This document shows, piece by piece, positions 28,503 through 38,266 of a DNA stretch of 64,000 nucleotides; the stretch's first letter is position 1, and each line of letters begins with the position of its first letter. A model generated the notes under the pieces. That model made no database searches. It saw nothing but the letters and a program-made list of their open reading frames with translations, and had not been told where the DNA came from. The position numbers and the translations under genes are program-made. The DNA comes from an uncultured Pelagibacteraceae bacterium (GTDB lineage: Bacteria > Pseudomonadota > Alphaproteobacteria > Pelagibacterales > Pelagibacteraceae), in assembly GCA_902576115.1 (NCBI GenBank), contig CACGUE010000005.1:1-64000 (forward strand). Direction: 5' to 3'.

Positions 28503-28586
28503 TTTTTTTTGCAGTTTTATGCATCTACAATTATTTTTTTGATTATTAAGATTTGATTTTTATAAAATTGTAAAAATTTTTTTAAA

Positions 28587-29240
28587 TTATTTTTTATTTT
28601 CATATTTTTTTCTTAAATTTGAAATTTTAACAATCATAGATTCATTACTTGTTAAGCTTTTTTTTTCTTCATAATCAAATTTCCAAAGTTTAAGCGAATC
28701 TTTCAAAATTTTTTTTCCACTCTTACCTAAAAATAAAATTATATACTTAAAATTTGTAAAATTATTTTGTGCTATTTGAAAAATTATTGGTAAAGGTTTA
28801 AAAGCTCTTGAGATTATTACATCTGTATATAAATTTTTTTCTTCAAAAATACTTTTTTGTCGTATCTCAGAATTCAAATTAAATTTTTTTGTCATTTCTT
28901 TTAAGAAAACACTTTTGTGATAGCTTTTTTCATAAAAAATCAGCTTAAATAAGGGTTTTTTAGGTTTCATCAAAATACCTAAAACTATGCCAGGTAAACC
29001 GGCTCCTGATCCTAAATCCATGCAGGTTTTTATATCATTTTTATCAATAAAATCAATTGTTTGTGCACTATCTTCAATATGCCTTATTTTTATTGATTTT
29101 TCAGTGCTCTTACTAATCAAATTTAATGTCTTATTCTTTAATATTATTAATTTTGAAAATTCCTCAAGTTCATTTAATGTTTCACGTGAAACATTATTTC
29201 TCACATTCTTATCTTTTTTTAAAATTCCCGAATCAATCAA
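28587..29240 (-). CDS. rsmG: 16S rRNA (guanine(527)-N7)-methyltransferase RsmG (GidB)
   Basis: A 217-aa SAM-dependent methyltransferase for G527 of 16S rRNA. The SAM-binding motif is [16 protein letters not shown] (about 71-86), preceded by [12 protein letters not shown]. The N-terminal peptide NVSRETL is encoded by the parS site (AAT GTT TCA CGT GAA ACA), so the gene carries the partition locus in its coding sequence. The start overlaps the mnmG stop by 4 bp. Confidence 0.95.
   Translation of the reverse strand: MIDSGILKKDKNVRNNVSRETLNELEEFSKLIILKNKTLNLISKSTEKSIKIRHIEDSAQTIDFIDKNDIKTCMDLGSGAGLPGIVLGILMKPKKPLFKLIFYEKSYHKSVFLKEMTKKFNLNSEIRQKSIFEEKNLYTDVIISRAFKPLPIIFQIAQNNFTNFKYIILFLGKSGKKILKDSLKLWKFDYEEKKSLTSNESMIVKISNLRKKYENKK
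29178..29193. promoter_or_regulatory. parS centromere site, perfect 16-bp match
   Basis: TGTTTCACGTGAAACA is identical to the universal parS consensus, and the palindrome extends to 20 bp (AATGTTTCACGTGAAACATT, 29176-29195). It lies in the 5' coding part of rsmG, about 0.7 kb upstream of parA and about 8 kb from the candidate oriC. ParB would load here. Confidence 0.95.
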
Positions 29241-31108
29241 GCTATATGCTTAATAGACTTTCTTTTAAGATGAGACAACAAAATATATACAGCAGCAGGA
29301 GTAATTCCATCAATTCGTAGTGCCTGACCCATTGTTTTAGGCTTAATTTTCTTAAACTTTGATTTTACCTCATTTGAAAGTCCAGAAAAACTATCGTAAT
29401 TTATATTTTCTGGAATAATTAAGTTTTCATCTCTTTTAAAAGCTAATATATCTGCTTTTTGCTTTTTTAAATAACCTTTATAATGAGAGCTTATCTCTAA
29501 TTGCTCATCAATTTCACGTGAAACATATTTAATTTCTGGCCATATTTCCCTGATTTTTATCATATTTACTGATTTTTGACTTAATATTTCATGAGCTGTA
29601 CGATTAATACCGTCTTTAGCAATATTTACTCCATATTTTGCAATTTTTGATGGTGTTATCGTTAATTGGTTCATTTTAGTTTGAATTTTAGACAATTCAT
29701 TGTTTTTTTCTAAAAATTTCTCTTTTCTTTCATTTAAAACTAGTCCAGTTTTTATTCCTTTCTCTGTTAATCGAATATCTGCATTGTCTGACCTTAAAGA
29801 AAGTCTGTATTCTGCTCTTGATGTGAACATTCTGTATGGTTCTGCTACGCCTTTGGTTACAAGATCATCAATCATAACACCAATATATGCTTCTGATCTG
29901 TCTAGAATAAAAGGCTCTTTTCCCTTTACAGTAAGAGCTGCATTTGCTCCAGCAATTAAACCTTGAGCTGCTGCCTCTTCATACCCAGTCGTTCCATTGA
30001 TTTGTCCAGCAAGGAATAGATTTTTTATTTTTTTTGTCTCTAAAGTTATAAAAAGCTCCCTTGGGTCTACAAAATCATACTCTATAGCATATCCAGGTCT
30101 TAAAATTTTTACACTTTCTAAACCGTTGATTTTATTACATATTTCTTGCTGTATATCTGCAGGTAGGGACGTAGAAATCCCATTTGGGTAAATTGTATTG
30201 TCATTCAAGCCTTCGGGCTCTAAGAAAATTTGATGTCTTTGCTTATCTGCAAATTTATTTATCTTATCTTCAATTGATGGACAATATCTTGGACCCACAC
30301 CTTGTATGCTACCTGAGTAAATCGCGCTTCTCTTTAAGTTTTTAGAAATAATTTTATGAACAGCTTCGTTAGTATAAGTCATCCGGCATGAAATTTGTTT
30401 ATTAAGATTTTCTTTAGTCAGAAAAGAAAAAAAATATGGATCTTTATCGGCATGTTGCTCTTCTAAGTTTTCAAAATTTATTGTACGAGCATCAAGTCTT
30501 GGAGGTGTTCCAGTTTTCAATCTTCCTATTTTAAAATTATATTTTTTTAATTGCTCACTCAAACCTGTTGATGGTTTTTCATTAAATCGTCCTGCTGGTG
30601 TTTTATGTTCACCTATGTGTATCAAGCCATTCAAAAATGTTCCGGTTGTTAAAATTATCTTAGATGATTTTATTTCTTTACCAGATTGTGTTATAAATCC
30701 AGTTATATGATTATTTTTAAAATTAAATCTAATTACAGGATCTGAAAAAATTGTTAAATTACAGTAGTTTAACAGTTTTTCCTGCATATATTTTTTGTAT
30801 AACGATCGATCACTTTGAGTTCTTGGCCCTCTAACAGCCGGCCCTCTACTTTTATTTAATAGTCTAAATTGAATGCCTGATTTGTCAGCTACTTCTCCCA
30901 TAACTCCGTCTAAAGCATCTATTTCTCTTACCAAATGTCCTTTACCCAATCCTCCAATAGCTGGGTTACATGATAACTCTCCAATTGTTTCAAAGCTGTG
31001 AGTAAATAGTGCTGTATTAACTCCTAATCTAGCAGATGCTGCTGCAGCTTCACATCCAGCATGACCTCCGCCTACAACAACTACATCAAAAGATAACTTG
31101 TTTTTCAT
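29237..31108 (-). CDS. mnmG: tRNA uridine 5-carboxymethylaminomethyl modification enzyme MnmG (GidA)
   Basis: A 623-aa FAD enzyme that with MnmE modifies the wobble uridine of several tRNAs. The FAD-binding N-terminus is [20 protein letters not shown] (about 10-29). Family signatures [39 protein letters not shown] and [10 protein letters not shown] are present, and so is the C-terminal MnmE-binding region with [11 protein letters not shown]. It has the normal length. A second near-consensus parS lies within the gene. Confidence 0.98.
   Translation of the reverse strand: MKNKLSFDVVVVGGGHAGCEAAAASARLGVNTALFTHSFETIGELSCNPAIGGLGKGHLVREIDALDGVMGEVADKSGIQFRLLNKSRGPAVRGPRTQSDRSLYKKYMQEKLLNYCNLTIFSDPVIRFNFKNNHITGFITQSGKEIKSSKIILTTGTFLNGLIHIGEHKTPAGRFNEKPSTGLSEQLKKYNFKIGRLKTGTPPRLDARTINFENLEEQHADKDPYFFSFLTKENLNKQISCRMTYTNEAVHKIISKNLKRSAIYSGSIQGVGPRYCPSIEDKINKFADKQRHQIFLEPEGLNDNTIYPNGISTSLPADIQQEICNKINGLESVKILRPGYAIEYDFVDPRELFITLETKKIKNLFLAGQINGTTGYEEAAAQGLIAGANAALTVKGKEPFILDRSEAYIGVMIDDLVTKGVAEPYRMFTSRAEYRLSLRSDNADIRLTEKGIKTGLVLNERKEKFLEKNNELSKIQTKMNQLTITPSKIAKYGVNIAKDGINRTAHEILSQKSVNMIKIREIWPEIKYVSREIDEQLEISSHYKGYLKKQKADILAFKRDENLIIPENINYDSFSGLSNEVKSKFKKIKPKTMGQALRIDGITPAAVYILLSHLKRKSIKHIA
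29510..29525. promoter_or_regulatory. Second parS-like site, 14 of 16 bases match
   Basis: AATTTCACGTGAAACA differs from the consensus only in the first two bases; the TTTCACGTGAAA core is intact. It lies in mnmG, 332 bp from the perfect site, and encodes VSRE just as the first does. Pairs of parS sites near rsmG/mnmG are known in other bacteria. Confidence 0.7.
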
Positions 31109-31184
31109 AGTTGTAATTTATTATTGATCTTAAAATTTACAAGAAAACACTCAAAATTGCTAAAAAAGCCTTTATTATCAACGA

Positions 31185-32516
31185 TTATTTACCTATACAA
31201 AAATCATTGAAAATTGACCCTAGTACCTCTTCAACATCAACTTTACCTACTATCATTCCAAGATGTCTTGAAGCAAGTCTTAGATCTTCTGCTCCTTTAT
31301 CGAAGTCATGAATAAATTTTTTTTCTTGAAAATTTTTTAAATGTTCAACACAGTTTTTAAGATTAAATCTGTGTCTTTCTCTTGTAATGAAAATATCTTC
31401 AGATGATATAAATTTATTTTTTAAACTTTCTTTAATTAGATCAATGAGTTTATCTAAATTTTTTTCTTCTTTTATTGATATAAATATTGGATTATATTTT
31501 TTTATTTCTTGACTAACTTCATTAACACCTAGATCTGATTTATTTACAACCATAATTGCCTTTTTTATTGCAATTTCGTTGAAAAAGTCAGTAAAATCAA
31601 CACTTTTAGGCTCTATAACAATTATGTTTAAATCAGCATTTTCGGCCTTATTTAAAGCCAATTTAATTCCTTTTTTTTCTATTTCATCTTTTGACTCTCT
31701 TATTCCAGCAGTATCAGATAATATAACCGGAAAACCGTCTAAACTTAAATGGGCCTCAATTACATCTCTCGTGGTTCCTGCAATTTCTGAAACAATAGCA
31801 ATATCTCTTCTTGATAAATAATTTAAAAGTGAAGATTTGCCAGCATTAGCTGGACCAACAATAGCAATTTTAAAACCTTCCCTAATTCTTTCTCCTACTT
31901 TTTGGTCATTTAATATTTTTTCAATTTCATTTTTAATATTTTTAACTTCAGTATGGATATTTTCTAAAATATCATCAGGCAAATCATCTTCTGGAAAATC
32001 TATTTTTCCTTCAACATTAGATAATATTTTTATCAATCTTGACCTTAAAGAATTAAATTTTTCTGAACTTTTTCCTGACATAATTTTAATTGCTTGCTGT
32101 CTTTGAATTTCTGTTTCAGAAGATATTAAGTCAGAAATACTTTCAGCTTTTAAAAGATTTATTTTACCGTTTTGGAAAGCTATCTTGGTAAATTCACCTG
32201 GATCTGCTAATCTGCAGTTATCTACTTTTGAGATTGTGGCTTGAATAGAGTCTACAACCGCTTTGCTACCATGAACATGAAATTCAGCCATATCCTCACC
32301 TGTGTAGCTGTTTGGACCAGGAAACCATATTAAAATTCCCTCATCTATTATCTCATTACTGTTGATTTTGCTGAATTTTCTTAATGTTGCAACTCTTGGC
32401 TCTGGCACTTCTTGTTGGGTTAAATTTACAATAACATCTTTTGTTTTTGGGCCAGAAACTCTTATTACAGAAATACCAGCAATACCTGGTCCTGATGATA
32501 GGGCATATATTGTCAT
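31185..32516 (-). CDS. mnmE: tRNA modification GTPase MnmE (TrmE)
   Basis: A 443-aa GTPase, partner of MnmG. The N-terminal tetrahydrofolate-binding domain starts MTIYALSSGPGIAGISVIRVSG. The G domain has the P-loop IVGPANAGKSSLLN, the GTTRD switch segment, DTAGIRE, and NKSD. The C-terminal catalytic motif FCIGK is intact at the very end. It is 76 bp upstream of mnmG and divergent from a sulfotransferase gene by 46 bp. Confidence 0.98.
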   Translation of the reverse strand: MTIYALSSGPGIAGISVIRVSGPKTKDVIVNLTQQEVPEPRVATLRKFSKINSNEIIDEGILIWFPGPNSYTGEDMAEFHVHGSKAVVDSIQATISKVDNCRLADPGEFTKIAFQNGKINLLKAESISDLISSETEIQRQQAIKIMSGKSSEKFNSLRSRLIKILSNVEGKIDFPEDDLPDDILENIHTEVKNIKNEIEKILNDQKVGERIREGFKIAIVGPANAGKSSLLNYLSRRDIAIVSEIAGTTRDVIEAHLSLDGFPVILSDTAGIRESKDEIEKKGIKLALNKAENADLNIIVIEPKSVDFTDFFNEIAIKKAIMVVNKSDLGVNEVSQEIKKYNPIFISIKEEKNLDKLIDLIKESLKNKFISSEDIFITRERHRFNLKNCVEHLKNFQEKKFIHDFDKGAEDLRLASRHLGMIVGKVDVEEVLGSIFNDFCIGK

Positions 32517-32562
32517 TATAACAATTATAGCTAGTATTGAATTTAAATATATAATTTTTTCT

Positions 32563-33402
32563 ATGATTATTTGGATCGCCTCTTACCCCAAATGCGGAAA
32601 TACCTGGATAAGATCTTTGCTATCAGCTTATTATTTTTCTAAAGACGGAGAATTTGAATTTAGTCTTTTGAAAAATATTAAGCAATTTCCAAGCATAGAT
32701 TTTTTTCAAAAAAATATTGATAGTGTTGAAGAGGCATCTGCAAATTGGATACCTATTCAAAAAAAAATTAAAGAAACAAATAAAGTATATTTTCTAAAAA
32801 CACACAATGTATTTGGCTCTTATAAAGGAAATAGTTTTACATCACCTGAATACACTTTAGGTGCGATAAATATTGTAAGAGATCCAAGAAATGTAATTAC
32901 ATCTTTAATGAATCATTTTTCAATAAAAGAAGAAGAAGCACTTAAATTAATAAGTAACGTTAATAGAAATTTAAGGGATCGCAATGATAAAAATAATTAT
33001 GCAACATATTCTTTCATTAGCTCTTGGAACAATAATTATAATTCTTGGAAATTTACAAAAAATATAAATAAAATTCTTATAAAATATGAAGATTTAGAAG
33101 ATGATATTGAAAGAAGCTTCACGAGAATAATAGAATTTACAAATAAAATAATGAGGAAAGAGAATAAAATAGATATTAAGAGACTTAAGAGATCAATTGA
33201 GACAACAAGTTTTGATTTACTTAAAAAAAAAGAGGAGAAAGAGGGTTTTGATGAAGCTATATATTCTTCAGATGATGGAAAGAATAAGTCATTCTTTAAT
33301 TTGGGTAAGAAAAATGATTATAAAAAACTTTTAAAAAAAAAAACTGTTCAATCAATAGAAGATATTTTTAAAAAAGAAATGAAAGAACTTGGGTACCTAT
33401 AA
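32563..33402 (+). CDS. Sulfotransferase domain protein
   Basis: A 279-aa cytosolic-type sulfotransferase, expected to move sulfate from PAPS to a hydroxyl or amine. I begin it at ATG 32563 (MIIWIASYPKCGNTW); the 346-aa ORF start lies inside mnmE and would delete the natural N-terminal strand. The PAPS 5'-phosphate loop is YPKCGNTWIRSLLSAY (about 8-23), and the 3'-phosphate motif is NIVRDPRNVITSLMNHF. It is inserted between mnmE and rho, normally neighbours, in the opposite direction, so it is probably an acquired gene. The acceptor (for example a surface glycan or lipid) is unknown. Confidence 0.85.
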   Translation: MIIWIASYPKCGNTWIRSLLSAYYFSKDGEFEFSLLKNIKQFPSIDFFQKNIDSVEEASANWIPIQKKIKETNKVYFLKTHNVFGSYKGNSFTSPEYTLGAINIVRDPRNVITSLMNHFSIKEEEALKLISNVNRNLRDRNDKNNYATYSFISSWNNNYNSWKFTKNINKILIKYEDLEDDIERSFTRIIEFTNKIMRKENKIDIKRLKRSIETTSFDLLKKKEEKEGFDEAIYSSDDGKNKSFFNLGKKNDYKKLLKKKTVQSIEDIFKKEMKELGYL

Positions 33403-33404
33403 TA

Positions 33405-34676
33405 TTAAGAAGGTTTATTCATTGAATTGAAAAAATCTGAGTTATTTTTTGTTTCTTTCAATTTAGAATTTATAAATTCAATTGCATCCATAGAACCCAT
33501 TGGAGCTATAATTCTTCTTAGAACATTCATTTTTTGAAGGTCATTTTTTTCAAATATTAGTTCTTCCCTTCTTGTTCCTGATTTAGTTATATCGATAGCT
33601 GGGAATATTCTTTTTTCAGAGATTTTTCTATCTAATATTGTTTCACTATTACCAGTCCCTTTAAATTCCTCAAATATTACCTCATCCATTCTGCTACCAG
33701 TATCGATAAGGGCTGTAGCAATAATTGTTAAGGATCCGCCTTCTTCAATATTTCTTGCTGCACCAAAAAATCTTTTAGGCCGTTGTAGGGCATTTGCATC
33801 AACACCACCTGTTAATACTTTTCCAGAACTTGGGACAACAGCATTATAAGCTCTTCCTAATCTTGTTATAGAGTCTAAAAGTATAACAACATCTTTTTTA
33901 TGCTCGGTTAATCTCTTTGCTTTCTCTATAACCATTTCAGCAACAGCAACGTGTCTTTGGGCAGGTTCGTCAAAAGTTGAGCTAATAACTTCACCTTTTA
34001 CAGTTCTTTGCATATCTGTTACTTCTTCTGGTCTTTCATCAATTAATAATACCATCAAGTAACACTCTGGGTGATTTGCAGTTATTGAATTTGCTATGCT
34101 TTGTAAGATCATTGTTTTACCAGCTTTAGGGGGTGAAATAATTAATGATCTTTGTCCTTTTCCAATTGGGCTAACTAAATCAATTAATCTTGGAGTTAAA
34201 TCTACTTTCTTATCAACCTTTACTGTCTCAACTTCCATTACTAGCTGCTTGTTTGGATAAAGTGGCGTTAAATTGTCAAAAGCTATTTTATGTTTAAACT
34301 TTTCTGTTTCTTCAAAATTAATTTTACTTACCTGGAGTAATGCAAAGTATCTTTCTCCATCCTTAGGCGCTCTAATTGGCCCTTCAACTGTATCCCCAGT
34401 TCTTAATCCAAATCTTCTTATTTGGTTGGGACTAACATAAATATCATCAGCTCCTGGCAGGTAATTAGACTCCATTGCTCTTAAAAAGCCAAAACCGTCT
34501 TGAAGTAATTGAAGAACTCCACCTCCAGTAATTTCCTCTCCTTTTTCCGCAAGTTTTTTTAAAATAGCAAAATAAATTTCTTGTCTTCTCAATGTGCTAG
34601 CATTTTCTATCCCTAAATTTTCAGCTTCATTGATTAACTGCTCTGAACTTTTTTCTTTTAATTCTTGTATATTCAT
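33405..34676 (-). CDS. rho: Transcription termination factor Rho
   Basis: A 423-aa RNA-dependent hexameric ATPase helicase that ends transcripts. The N-terminal Rho-N and cold-shock-like RNA-binding domain ([17 protein letters not shown]) is followed by the ATPase with Walker [13 protein letters not shown] (about 180-191), Walker [17 protein letters not shown], and the Q/R loops near GALDANALQ-type sequence (here [12 protein letters not shown]). It has a normal length and its own candidate promoter. Few intrinsic terminators are visible in this window, so Rho probably does most of the termination. Confidence 0.98.
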   Translation of the reverse strand: MNIQELKEKSSEQLINEAENLGIENASTLRRQEIYFAILKKLAEKGEEITGGGVLQLLQDGFGFLRAMESNYLPGADDIYVSPNQIRRFGLRTGDTVEGPIRAPKDGERYFALLQVSKINFEETEKFKHKIAFDNLTPLYPNKQLVMEVETVKVDKKVDLTPRLIDLVSPIGKGQRSLIISPPKAGKTMILQSIANSITANHPECYLMVLLIDERPEEVTDMQRTVKGEVISSTFDEPAQRHVAVAEMVIEKAKRLTEHKKDVVILLDSITRLGRAYNAVVPSSGKVLTGGVDANALQRPKRFFGAARNIEEGGSLTIIATALIDTGSRMDEVIFEEFKGTGNSETILDRKISEKRIFPAIDITKSGTRREELIFEKNDLQKMNVLRRIIAPMGSMDAIEFINSKLKETKNNSDFFNSMNKPS

Positions 34677-34704
34677 AATGGGAGATTTTTTATAAGATTA
34701 ATAT

Positions 34705-34733
34705 AATATAGTTATGTGTTTACAAGATTTCAA
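34705..34733 (-). promoter_or_regulatory. Candidate sigma-70 promoter of rho
   Basis: On the minus strand TTGAAA (34728-34733), 17-base spacer, TATATT (34705-34710), about 28 bp before the rho ATG. It is one of the better -35/-10 pairs in the window. Confidence 0.5.
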
Positions 34734-34735
34734 GT

Positions 34736-35170
34736 CTATAAAGGCTTAAAAACAACAACAAAAACTATCAAAATAAGTAGTAATGTTGGTATTTCATTTA
34801 TAAATCTGTAGAATTTATGACTATGTGTATTTTGATCTATTTTAAATTGGGCAAGGATTCTACCAAGATAAAAATGGTAAAGTGTCAAAATAGTTACAAA
34901 AATTAATTTTAATATCATCCAAGTTTGTCCTATTTGTTGAAATCCAATACTATGAATTAAAATGATACCAAAAATCCATGAAAGAATCATGGCCGGAGTC
35001 ATTATATATAAGAATAATTTTCTTTCCATTGTCTTAAATATTTCTGAGGTTTTTTCTTCAGAAGTATTTTGAGCATGGTAAACAAATATCCTAGGTAAAT
35101 ATAGAAGTCCTACCATCCAAGATATAACTGAAATTAAATGTAAAGACTTAAACAATAAATAAGAATTCAT
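34736..35170 (-). CDS. hemJ: Protoporphyrinogen IX oxidase HemJ
   Basis: A 144-aa membrane protein with four predicted helices. It has the HemJ (UPF0093) pattern: FKSLHLISVISWMVGLLYLPRIFVYH with the conserved His, then WMILKLIFVTILTLYHFYLG and a C-terminal INEIPTLLLILIV. HemJ oxidises protoporphyrinogen IX to protoporphyrin IX, the step before ferrochelatase. It follows hemH by 2 bp in a leftward hemE-hemH-hemJ operon, which strongly supports the assignment. Confidence 0.92.
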   Translation of the reverse strand: MNSYLLFKSLHLISVISWMVGLLYLPRIFVYHAQNTSEEKTSEIFKTMERKLFLYIMTPAMILSWIFGIILIHSIGFQQIGQTWMILKLIFVTILTLYHFYLGRILAQFKIDQNTHSHKFYRFINEIPTLLLILIVFVVVFKPL

Positions 35171-35172
35171 TA

Positions 35173-36165
35173 TTATATTTTTTTTTCAATCAAATTTTTT
35201 AACAAAAGTATATGATCCTCATTATCATTCAAACAGGGAACCATATCGAAATTTTCTCCTCCGGACTCCATGAAGCTCTCTTTGCCTTGTATAAGTATTT
35301 CTTCTAATGTTTCTACACAATCTGATGAAAAACCAGGGCATATTGCAAGAACATTTTTTTTTCCATGTTTTGGGAGCTCTTCCAAAGTTTTGTCTGTGTA
35401 AGGCTGTAACCATTCCTGTGGTCCAAATCTTGATTGGAATGTCGTTTTAATTTCAACAGAATTGAACTTTTCATTAATAAGCCTCGTAGTTTTATGACAA
35501 TAACAGTGATATGGATCACCTTTATCAAAATATTTTTTTGGGATCCCGTGATAAGAAGCCAATATCAAATCCGGTTTCCAATCAATCTCACTGATTTTTT
35601 TATTTATAGATTTTACTAATGCTTCTATATAAAGTGGATTAGATTCGTAATGTGGTATTATTTGTAAAGACGGTTGCCATCTCATGTTCATTAGCGTTCT
35701 GTAAACCTCGTCACAAACTGTTGCCGTGGTAGCACCAGCATATTGGGGATACAATGGTAAAATTATTAAATTTTCACATCCATCTGAATGTAATTTTTCT
35801 ATTTTACTCTTAATACTTGGATTTCCATATCTCATAGCAAAATCTATGATTAAATTTTTGCTTTTAAAATGCTTAGAAGTCTTCTCCGCTTGTTCTTTTG
35901 TGTAATAAAGCAATGGAGACATATTTTTATCTTTCATCCAAATTTCTTTATATGCTTTAGCAGTTTTAGAGGGCCTAAAAGTTAAAATAAAAAGATTAAG
36001 AATTATTTGCCAAATAATTGGATTAACTTCGATTACTCTCCTGTCAGATAAAAATTCTTTTAGGTATTTCCTTATATCAAACCAATTAGTAGAATCTGGA
36101 GTTCCTAAGTTAATCAATAATACTCCAGTTCTTCCAAATTTTACAGGTGGATGTTCTTGTTTCAT
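35173..36165 (-). CDS. hemH: Ferrochelatase
   Basis: A 330-aa HemH that inserts ferrous iron into protoporphyrin IX, the last step of haem synthesis, at the inner membrane. Family signatures are VLLINLGTPDS at the N-terminus, LPLYPQYAGATTATV, LASYHGIPKKYFDKGDPYHC with the catalytic His, and FQSRFGPQEWLQPYTDKTL. It overlaps hemE by 4 bp and abuts hemJ. Confidence 0.97.
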   Translation of the reverse strand: MKQEHPPVKFGRTGVLLINLGTPDSTNWFDIRKYLKEFLSDRRVIEVNPIIWQIILNLFILTFRPSKTAKAYKEIWMKDKNMSPLLYYTKEQAEKTSKHFKSKNLIIDFAMRYGNPSIKSKIEKLHSDGCENLIILPLYPQYAGATTATVCDEVYRTLMNMRWQPSLQIIPHYESNPLYIEALVKSINKKISEIDWKPDLILASYHGIPKKYFDKGDPYHCYCHKTTRLINEKFNSVEIKTTFQSRFGPQEWLQPYTDKTLEELPKHGKKNVLAICPGFSSDCVETLEEILIQGKESFMESGGENFDMVPCLNDNEDHILLLKNLIEKKI

Positions 36166-37163
36166 TTATAGTTTCTCACTATTTCTACAAGTTCGTAGAC
36201 CATATCAATTTCCGTTTCGGGCAGAATACCATGCCCTAAGTTAAAGACATAAGGGTGATCTCTAAATATTTCTAGATATTTTTTGATTTGTTTTTTTAGA
36301 TTTTCTTTATTCGATAAAAGAATCTTGGGATCCAAACCTCCTTGTATGGGTATATCCAAAGATTTTATTAATTTTTGAGGATCTACGTTATAATCAATAT
36401 TTATCATACTAGGCTTAACAATTTTAGTGAATTTAGAATAATCGGAGATACCTCTTGGAAAGCATATAACAGGCACACCTAATTTTTTTACATGATTTAC
36501 TAAAGATAATGTTGGATAATATAAAAATCTGTCAAAATCATTTTGAATCAAACCAGCCCAACTATCAAAAATTTGAATTATAGTTGCTCCAGCATTAATT
36601 TGGTTTTCTATGTGGATCTTAATGAATTTGTCCAATAAATTTAAAACTTCATTGATTAAGATTTCATCCTTAAAAAAGTCTTCCTGCAAACCGTTTTTAG
36701 GTGAAATTTTATTAATCATGTATACTAGCAAAGTCCATGGTGCGCCCACAAAACCAATTAAGTCTCTGTTTTCAATTTCTTTACAATTTTTAAGATTAGT
36801 TAATAATTTATATATGGGTGATAAATTTTCTGTAAATTCGTTTTTACTTACATTGAACAGTTTTTTTAATTCAATGTTTCCTAAAGTGGGACCAAGATTT
36901 TTTTTAAATTCAACATTTTGACCTATTCCATAAGGGATCATTAATATATCTGAGAATATTATTGCAGCATCAAAACCAAATCTTTTTATTGGCTGCAATG
37001 TTATCTCTTGAGCTAAAGTATGATTTAGACATAGTTTGATGAAGTCTGGATTTGATTTTCTAATTTCTCTAAACTCAGGTAAATATCTTCCAGCTTGTCT
37101 CATTAACCAAATAGGGTTAATTTTTGTACTTTTATTTATTAAACATTCTTTTATTGGTGTCAT
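36162..37163 (-). CDS. hemE: Uroporphyrinogen decarboxylase
   Basis: A 333-aa HemE that decarboxylates uroporphyrinogen III to coproporphyrinogen III. The signatures PIWLMRQAGRYLPEFRE (about 18-34), FGFDAAIIFSDILMIPYGIG, and GFVGAPWTLLVYMI are present, and the C-terminal GHGILPETEID is intact. It is the first gene left of the candidate replication origin, as in Caulobacter and Rickettsia, and starts the hemE-hemH-hemJ operon. Confidence 0.97.
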   Translation of the reverse strand: MTPIKECLINKSTKINPIWLMRQAGRYLPEFREIRKSNPDFIKLCLNHTLAQEITLQPIKRFGFDAAIIFSDILMIPYGIGQNVEFKKNLGPTLGNIELKKLFNVSKNEFTENLSPIYKLLTNLKNCKEIENRDLIGFVGAPWTLLVYMINKISPKNGLQEDFFKDEILINEVLNLLDKFIKIHIENQINAGATIIQIFDSWAGLIQNDFDRFLYYPTLSLVNHVKKLGVPVICFPRGISDYSKFTKIVKPSMINIDYNVDPQKLIKSLDIPIQGGLDPKILLSNKENLKKQIKKYLEIFRDHPYVFNLGHGILPETEIDMVYELVEIVRNYK

Positions 37164-37207
37164 TTATAATAAGATAATTATATTTAGTATTTATTATTAG
37201 TATGTAT

Positions 37208-37216
37208 TGTTGATAA
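37208..37216 (-). promoter_or_regulatory. Near-consensus DnaA box in oriC
   Basis: TTATCAACA on the minus strand, one base from TTATCCACA. It lies about 45 bp upstream of hemE. Confidence 0.45.
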
Positions 37217-37331
37217 CGTAAATTACTCAATTTCAACATTTTATTAACCTTTTATACATATCTCCGTTTAAAAAACCCTTAAAAAACATATCTATTTAAT
37301 TATTTAACTAAACTTTAAAATTGTTAATAAG

Positions 37332-37340
37332 TTATGCACA
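37332..37340 (+). promoter_or_regulatory. DnaA box in oriC
   Basis: TTATGCACA fits the TTATNCACA DnaA-box consensus exactly. It is the best box in the spacer. Confidence 0.7.
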
Positions 37341-37444
37341 TTAATTTTAATGTTAATTAAATGACCAAAAAAAAAGTTTTTCTTAGAATTTTAATAAATG
37401 GGAGTTATTTTTTAAATCTAAGTTAATTTATAAACAATTTATAC

Positions 37445-38266
37445 ATGAAAAACACACACCAAATATTTTTAATTTCTGACTCAACTGGGGAGACGTTAGA
37501 CAGAATTTTTATGGCTTTAAAAGCTCAGTTTAACAATTTTAATTATGAGTTAAACCAATTTTCTTTTACCCGAACTGAGAGTCAAATATCTACTATTCTT
37601 AAAAGTGCAAAAAAACAAGATAGTCCCATTATACTATACACCGTAGTTAATAGTAAACTTGCGAAGTACCTTGCTGAAGAAGCAAATCATATTAATATAC
37701 CATGTTTTGGTGTTCTGGGGGACTTAATTTTAAATTTTTCAAAAATTTTAAACCAAAAAGCAACTCACAAACCTAGTGGTCAACATGTTTTAGATGAAGA
37801 ATATTACAAACGAATTGAAGCAATCCAATTTACAATGAACCATGATGATGGAAATCAAACAGAAAATATACTTGAATCGGATATTATATTAATTGGTGTT
37901 AGTAGAACGAGCAAAACACCAACTTCTATTTATTTGGCGAATAAAGGCCTTAAAACTTCTAATATACCACTGGTAAATGAAATGCATATACCGAGAGGTG
38001 TAATCGAGTCGAAAAATCTATGTGTTGTTGGTTTGGTAACAGAAGCCGAAAGATTATATGATATTAGACGAAATAGACTTAACTCGCTTAAAGAAAATGA
38101 AGCATCTGATTATACGGACTTAGAAAAAATTAAATTTGAAGTGGAACAATCAAAAAAAATTTTTAAAAAAAACAAGTGGCCCACTATAGATGTGACTAGA
38201 AAATCGGTTGAGGAAACTGCTGCTTCAATTATCAAAATATATGAAATAAAGAATAGAAATGCATAA
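37445..38266 (+). CDS. Pyruvate, phosphate/water dikinase regulatory protein (PPSR, DUF299)
   Basis: A 273-aa bifunctional kinase/pyrophosphorylase of the DUF299 family, which switches PEP synthase or pyruvate phosphate dikinase on and off by threonine phosphorylation. The N-terminus IFLISDSTGETLDRI and the P-loop ILIGVSRTSKTPTSIYLA (about 150-167) are characteristic, as is the GLVTEAERLYDIRRNRL segment. This is the homolog of the first gene right of the origin in Caulobacter. The target enzyme is not in the window. It overlaps maf by 8 bp. Confidence 0.93.
   Translation: MKNTHQIFLISDSTGETLDRIFMALKAQFNNFNYELNQFSFTRTESQISTILKSAKKQDSPIILYTVVNSKLAKYLAEEANHINIPCFGVLGDLILNFSKILNQKATHKPSGQHVLDEEYYKRIEAIQFTMNHDDGNQTENILESDIILIGVSRTSKTPTSIYLANKGLKTSNIPLVNEMHIPRGVIESKNLCVVGLVTEAERLYDIRRNRLNSLKENEASDYTDLEKIKFEVEQSKKIFKKNKWPTIDVTRKSVEETAASIIKIYEIKNRNA

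Larger units (their letters stand above)
37164..37444. other. Candidate chromosomal replication origin (oriC)
   Basis: A 281-bp, extremely AT-rich spacer without an ORF, between divergent hemE and the PPSR gene. In Caulobacter and Rickettsia the origin lies in exactly this hemE/PPSR spacer. It holds TTATGCACA (37332-37340), a clear DnaA-box match, and TTATCAACA on the minus strand (37208-37216), one base off TTATCCACA. Weaker candidates are TTATACATA (37252-37260) and TTATTAACA on the minus strand (37322-37330). An 11-bp-spaced direct repeat TTAAAAAAC (37268, 37279) lies between. Neighbouring genes point away on both sides. Confidence 0.75.

Noticed and set aside
31109-31184. TTATCAACG in the mnmE-mnmG gap as a DnaA box
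   Set aside because: Single imperfect match in AT-rich DNA without the origin context.
32362-32562. N-terminal 67-residue extension of the sulfotransferase ORF
   Set aside because: It runs inside mnmE on the opposite strand and precedes the natural N-terminal strand and P-loop of the family.
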